The translations under genes were made by a program, and so were the position numbers. A model generated the notes under the pieces. That model was not told the origin of the DNA. It searched no databases and saw only the letters and a program-made list of their open reading frames with translations. Source: Streptomyces actuosus (GTDB lineage Bacteria; Actinomycetota; Actinomycetes; Streptomycetales; Streptomycetaceae). From it: a DNA stretch of 64,000 nt. Below, piece by piece: positions 61,796 to 64,000 of this stretch (the stretch's first letter is position 1; every line of letters begins with the position of its first letter). The stretch spans positions 1 to 64,000 of the forward strand of contig NZ_JAFFZS010000034.1 in assembly GCF_016921115.1 (NCBI RefSeq), given 5' to 3'.

Positions 61796-62956
61796 ATGGA
61801 CTACCGACTCTCCCCCGAGCTGGAGGAACTCCGCCGTACCGTCGAGGAGTTCGCGCACGACGTGGTGGCGCCGAAGATCGGTGACCTCTACGAGCGGCAC
61901 GAGTTCCCGTACGAGATCGTGCGCGAGATGGGCCGTATGGGCCTGTTCGGGCTGCCGTTCCCGGAGGAGTACGGCGGTATGGGCGGCGACTACCTCGCCC
62001 TCGGTGTGGCCCTGGAGGAACTGGCCCGGGTGGACTCGTCCGTGGCCATCACCCTGGAGGCCGGGGTGTCTCTGGGGGCGATGCCGATCCATCTGTTCGG
62101 CACCGAGGAGCAGAAGCGGCAGTGGCTGCCGCGGCTGTGCTCGGGCGAGGTCCTGGGCGCGTTCGGCCTGACCGAGCCGGACGGCGGCAGCGACGCCGGC
62201 GCCACCCGCACCACGGCCCGCCTGGACCCGGACACGGACGAGTGGGTGATCAACGGCACCAAGTGCTTCATCACCAACTCGGGGACCGACATCACGGGCC
62301 TGGTCACGGTGACGGCCGTCACCGGCCGCAAGCCCGACGGCAGGCCGCTGATCTCCGCGATCATCGTCCCGTCCGGCACACCCGGCTTCACGGTGGCGGC
62401 GCCGTACTCGAAGGTCGGCTGGAACGCCTCCGACACCCGTGAGCTGTCCTTCCAGGACGTGCGGGTGCCCGCGGCGAACCTGCTGGGCGAAGCAGGCCGC
62501 GGGTACGCGCAGTTCCTGCGCATCCTCGACGAGGGCCGCATCGCCATCGCAGCGCTGGCGACCGGGCTGGCGCAGGGCTGCGTCGACGAGTCGGTGAAGT
62601 ACGCGAAGGAGCGCCGTGCCTTCGGCCGGCCCATCGGCGCCAACCAGGCCATCCAGTTCAAGGTCGCCGACATGGAGATGAAGGCCCACACCGCGCGCCT
62701 CGCCTGGCGTGACGCGGCGGCCCGGCTGGTGGCCGGGGAGCCGTTCAAGAAGGAGGCGGCGCTGGCGAAGCTGTACTCGTCCACGGTCGCCGTGGACAAC
62801 GCCCGGGACGCCACGCAGATCCACGGCGGCTACGGCTTCATGAACGAGTATCCGGTGGCCCGCATGTGGCGCGACTCCAAGATCCTGGAGATCGGCGAGG
62901 GCACGAGCGAGGTCCAGCGGATGCTGATCGCGCGGGAGCTGGGCCTGGTGGGCTGA
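61796..62956 (+). CDS. acdH: Acyl-CoA dehydrogenase, probably isovaleryl-CoA
   Basis: A 386-residue flavoprotein from ATG 61796 (MDYRLSPELEELRRTVEEF). It has FGLTEPDGGSDAGATRTTA, WVINGTKCFITNSG, ILDEGRIAIAALATGLAQGC and QIHGGYGFMNEYPVARMWRD, and ends GEGTSEVQRMLIARELGL. Together with the carboxylase and HMG-CoA lyase it completes the leucine/isovalerate route; oxidation of isovaleryl-CoA or related branched acyl-CoA is expected. It is the last gene of the operon. No hairpin terminator was identified after it. Confidence 0.92.
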   Translation: MDYRLSPELEELRRTVEEFAHDVVAPKIGDLYERHEFPYEIVREMGRMGLFGLPFPEEYGGMGGDYLALGVALEELARVDSSVAITLEAGVSLGAMPIHLFGTEEQKRQWLPRLCSGEVLGAFGLTEPDGGSDAGATRTTARLDPDTDEWVINGTKCFITNSGTDITGLVTVTAVTGRKPDGRPLISAIIVPSGTPGFTVAAPYSKVGWNASDTRELSFQDVRVPAANLLGEAGRGYAQFLRILDEGRIAIAALATGLAQGCVDESVKYAKERRAFGRPIGANQAIQFKVADMEMKAHTARLAWRDAAARLVAGEPFKKEAALAKLYSSTVAVDNARDATQIHGGYGFMNEYPVARMWRDSKILEIGEGTSEVQRMLIARELGLVG

Positions 62957-63014
62957 CGGCCGGGCCGGAGGGTTCCCGGCACCGCGGGGCGGAGCCCCCC
63001 GCCGGACATGAAAG

Positions 63015-63031
63015 CAGGTTAGGCCAACCTG
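63015..63031 (+). promoter_or_regulatory. Iron box (DmdR/IdeR operator) of a lost siderophore gene
   Basis: CAGGTTAGGCCAACCTG is a near-copy of the actinobacterial iron-box consensus TTAGGTTAGGCTAACCTAA, a 6-bp inverted repeat around AGGCC. It lies 53 bases before the ATG of the desE remnant. The site is well preserved although the gene is not. Confidence 0.83.
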
Positions 63032-63083
63032 TTTTTGACCTTGTCCGGCGGGGGCTCCACCCCGCTCGAAGGCAGTCACCGCC

Positions 63084-63487
63084 ATGCCCGACTCCCCAGC
63101 GACCCGCCTCAGCCGCCGCGGCCCGGGTGGGTGGGGACACGGCGTCCGGCCGCCCCTGGACCTTCCGGGACGACCGCGCCCGGACCGCGCAGGCCGACAA
63201 GGTGCCCGCGAGCATCGTGGCCTTCGTCGGCGTGGCCGCCGCCCTGCACGACCACGGCGTGGACTCCGAGGGCGTCTTCGGCCCGATCACCACCGAGGAC
63301 GGCGAACCGGACATCCGGACCGGCAACCTCGACGTCACCGCGGGTGACCGACCTCGGCGACGAATGGGGCCGGTTCGACATCGGGCAGTACGCCGCGCTC
63401 CGGCCGGACGTGCTCGTCTCGACCATGTTCGACGACGCCGGCACCCTCTGGTACGTACCGGAGGAGCAGCTGCGCTCGCGGGAGTGA
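63084..63487 (+). pseudogene. desE: Decayed desE-like ferrioxamine-binding lipoprotein gene
   Basis: From ATG 63084 the frame encodes a signal-like MPDSPATRLSRRG, but the lipobox is missing. The mature protein appears in a second frame (GDTASGRPWTFRDDR, ADKVPASIVAFVGVAAALHD, GVDSEGVFGPITTEDGEPD) and in a third (VTDLGDEWGRFDIGQYAAL, DVLVSTMFDDAGTLWYVPEE) before a stop at 63485. These segments match the N-terminal lobe of DesE, the desferrioxamine receptor of Streptomyces. An N-terminal deletion, a frameshift near 63345 and loss of the last two-thirds make it non-functional. It lies next to acdH, as desE does in S. coelicolor from memory. Confidence 0.82.
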
Positions 63488-63520
63488 CCGCCTGGCCGGC
63501 GGCGGCCGTCCGACGGCGGC

Positions 63521-64000
63521 TCAGCGGGCCGGCCAGGGGACCTGCGGCGAGCGGTGGTAGCGGACGCCCAGGGCGTCCCAGCGCGGCCCCTGCGCGGCGA
63601 GCCGTACCCGGTACGACTGCCAGTCGTGGGTGGCCGCCGGCGACCAGCCCAGTTCGGCGGCGCCCGCCAGCCGCGGGAAGGCCAGGTACTCCAGGCCGGC
63701 GGGGTCGGCGACCGTCTCCGTCCACAGCGGCCCCTCCACGCCCCGGACTGCGGAGGCGGGGACGCCCGGGAGGTAGCCGCCGGGATCCCAGTCGTAGGAC
63801 CTGCGCACGTCCACGTAGCCCGCCCACGACAGCCCGAGCGGGGTGCTGCGGTCGTACTTCATGTCGAGATAGATCCGGTCGGCCGGGGACAGGATCAGCC
63901 CGGTACCGTTCTGCGCGGCCCGCACCACCTGGGCCTTCTCCGCGGCGCCGGTGGAGTCCAGGCCCCAGTACTGGACGAGCGCGCCGCCGGCCGGGGTGGC
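63521..64000 (-). CDS. GH20 beta-N-acetylhexosaminidase (partial, N-terminus off window)
   Basis: The last 159 codons of a gene that runs beyond the window. The end of the GH20 barrel is clear: LVQYWGLDSTGAAEKAQ, AQNGTGLILSPADRIYLDMKY, a Trp/Tyr substrate wall in LSWAGYVDVRRSYDWDPGGY, then GVEGPLWTETVADPAGLEYLAFPRLAGAAELGWSP. It removes GlcNAc from chito-oligosaccharides. In S. coelicolor the corresponding gene (SCO2786) follows the desferrioxamine cluster; here only 33 bases separate it from the desE remnant. Confidence 0.87.
   Translation of the reverse strand, partial: ATPAGGALVQYWGLDSTGAAEKAQVVRAAQNGTGLILSPADRIYLDMKYDRSTPLGLSWAGYVDVRRSYDWDPGGYLPGVPASAVRGVEGPLWTETVADPAGLEYLAFPRLAGAAELGWSPAATHDWQSYRVRLAAQGPRWDALGVRYHRSPQVPWPAR

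Overview
The window is chromosomal DNA from a Streptomyces. The base composition is very GC-rich, GTG and TTG starts are common, and the chaplin/rodlin genes at the left edge are markers of an aerial-hypha-forming streptomycete. From memory, the gene order (chaplins and rodlins, iol/mmsA genes, copper chaperone and ATPase, citA, RecD-like helicase, agmatinase, acyl-CoA/leucine genes, then a siderophore-locus border and a hexosaminidase) follows the S. coelicolor SCO2716-SCO2786 core interval. No rRNA, tRNA, CRISPR array, phage or insertion sequence was recognised.

Layout. 1-3.3 kb: hydrophobic coat locus with two chaplins (one long, Ser/Asp/Gly-repeat tailed and cut by the window edge) and three rodlins. 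3.5-11.5 kb: VWA lipoprotein, a hydrolase/ABC-ATPase/permease reading frame that looks fused by a 1-nt shift, an APC permease and a lipoprotein. 11.5-16.5 kb: iolC-iolD-iolA (inositol catabolism) with a readable promoter. 17-21 kb: small HTH protein, GNAT acetyltransferase, MMPL exporter and divergent TetR gene with twin operators. 21.5-24.3 kb: CsoR-type operator, copper chaperone and copper ATPase. 25-28.8 kb: citrate synthase, with palindromes in its promoter, and RecD2-like helicase. 29.4-34.4 kb: ribokinase, LacI regulator and TIM-barrel isomerase among three decayed gene remnants. 34.6-39.1 kb: exported GH3 glycosidase, Cys-rich lipoprotein, S37 tripeptidyl aminopeptidase and a small secreted protein. 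39.8-48 kb: fused double ABC exporter, phytase-like secreted protein, GT39 membrane glycosyltransferase with Gly-rich loops, and a secreted endonuclease I. 48.3-52.8 kb: a ThDP enzyme and an agmatinase-family ureohydrolase that overlap, facing a PucR regulator. 53-57 kb: phosphatase-like protein, TesB thioesterase, acyl-CoA dehydrogenase, TetR. 57.2-63 kb: accD1-accA1-hmgL-acdH, a leucine/isovalerate degradation operon behind twin palindromes.

The most notable signal is at 63.0-63.5 kb. A good iron box sits in front of a badly decayed fragment of a DesE-like ferrioxamine-binding lipoprotein, and the hexosaminidase gene that normally lies beyond the desferrioxamine cluster follows at once. The desEF-desABCD locus, nearly universal in Streptomyces, therefore appears to be deleted here.

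Functionally the window mixes development, carbon catabolism with local regulators (iol, leucine, guanidino compounds, sugars), copper homeostasis and central metabolism. Start codons were chosen by ribosome-binding site and family N-terminus; domain assignments rest on motif recognition, not on searches.
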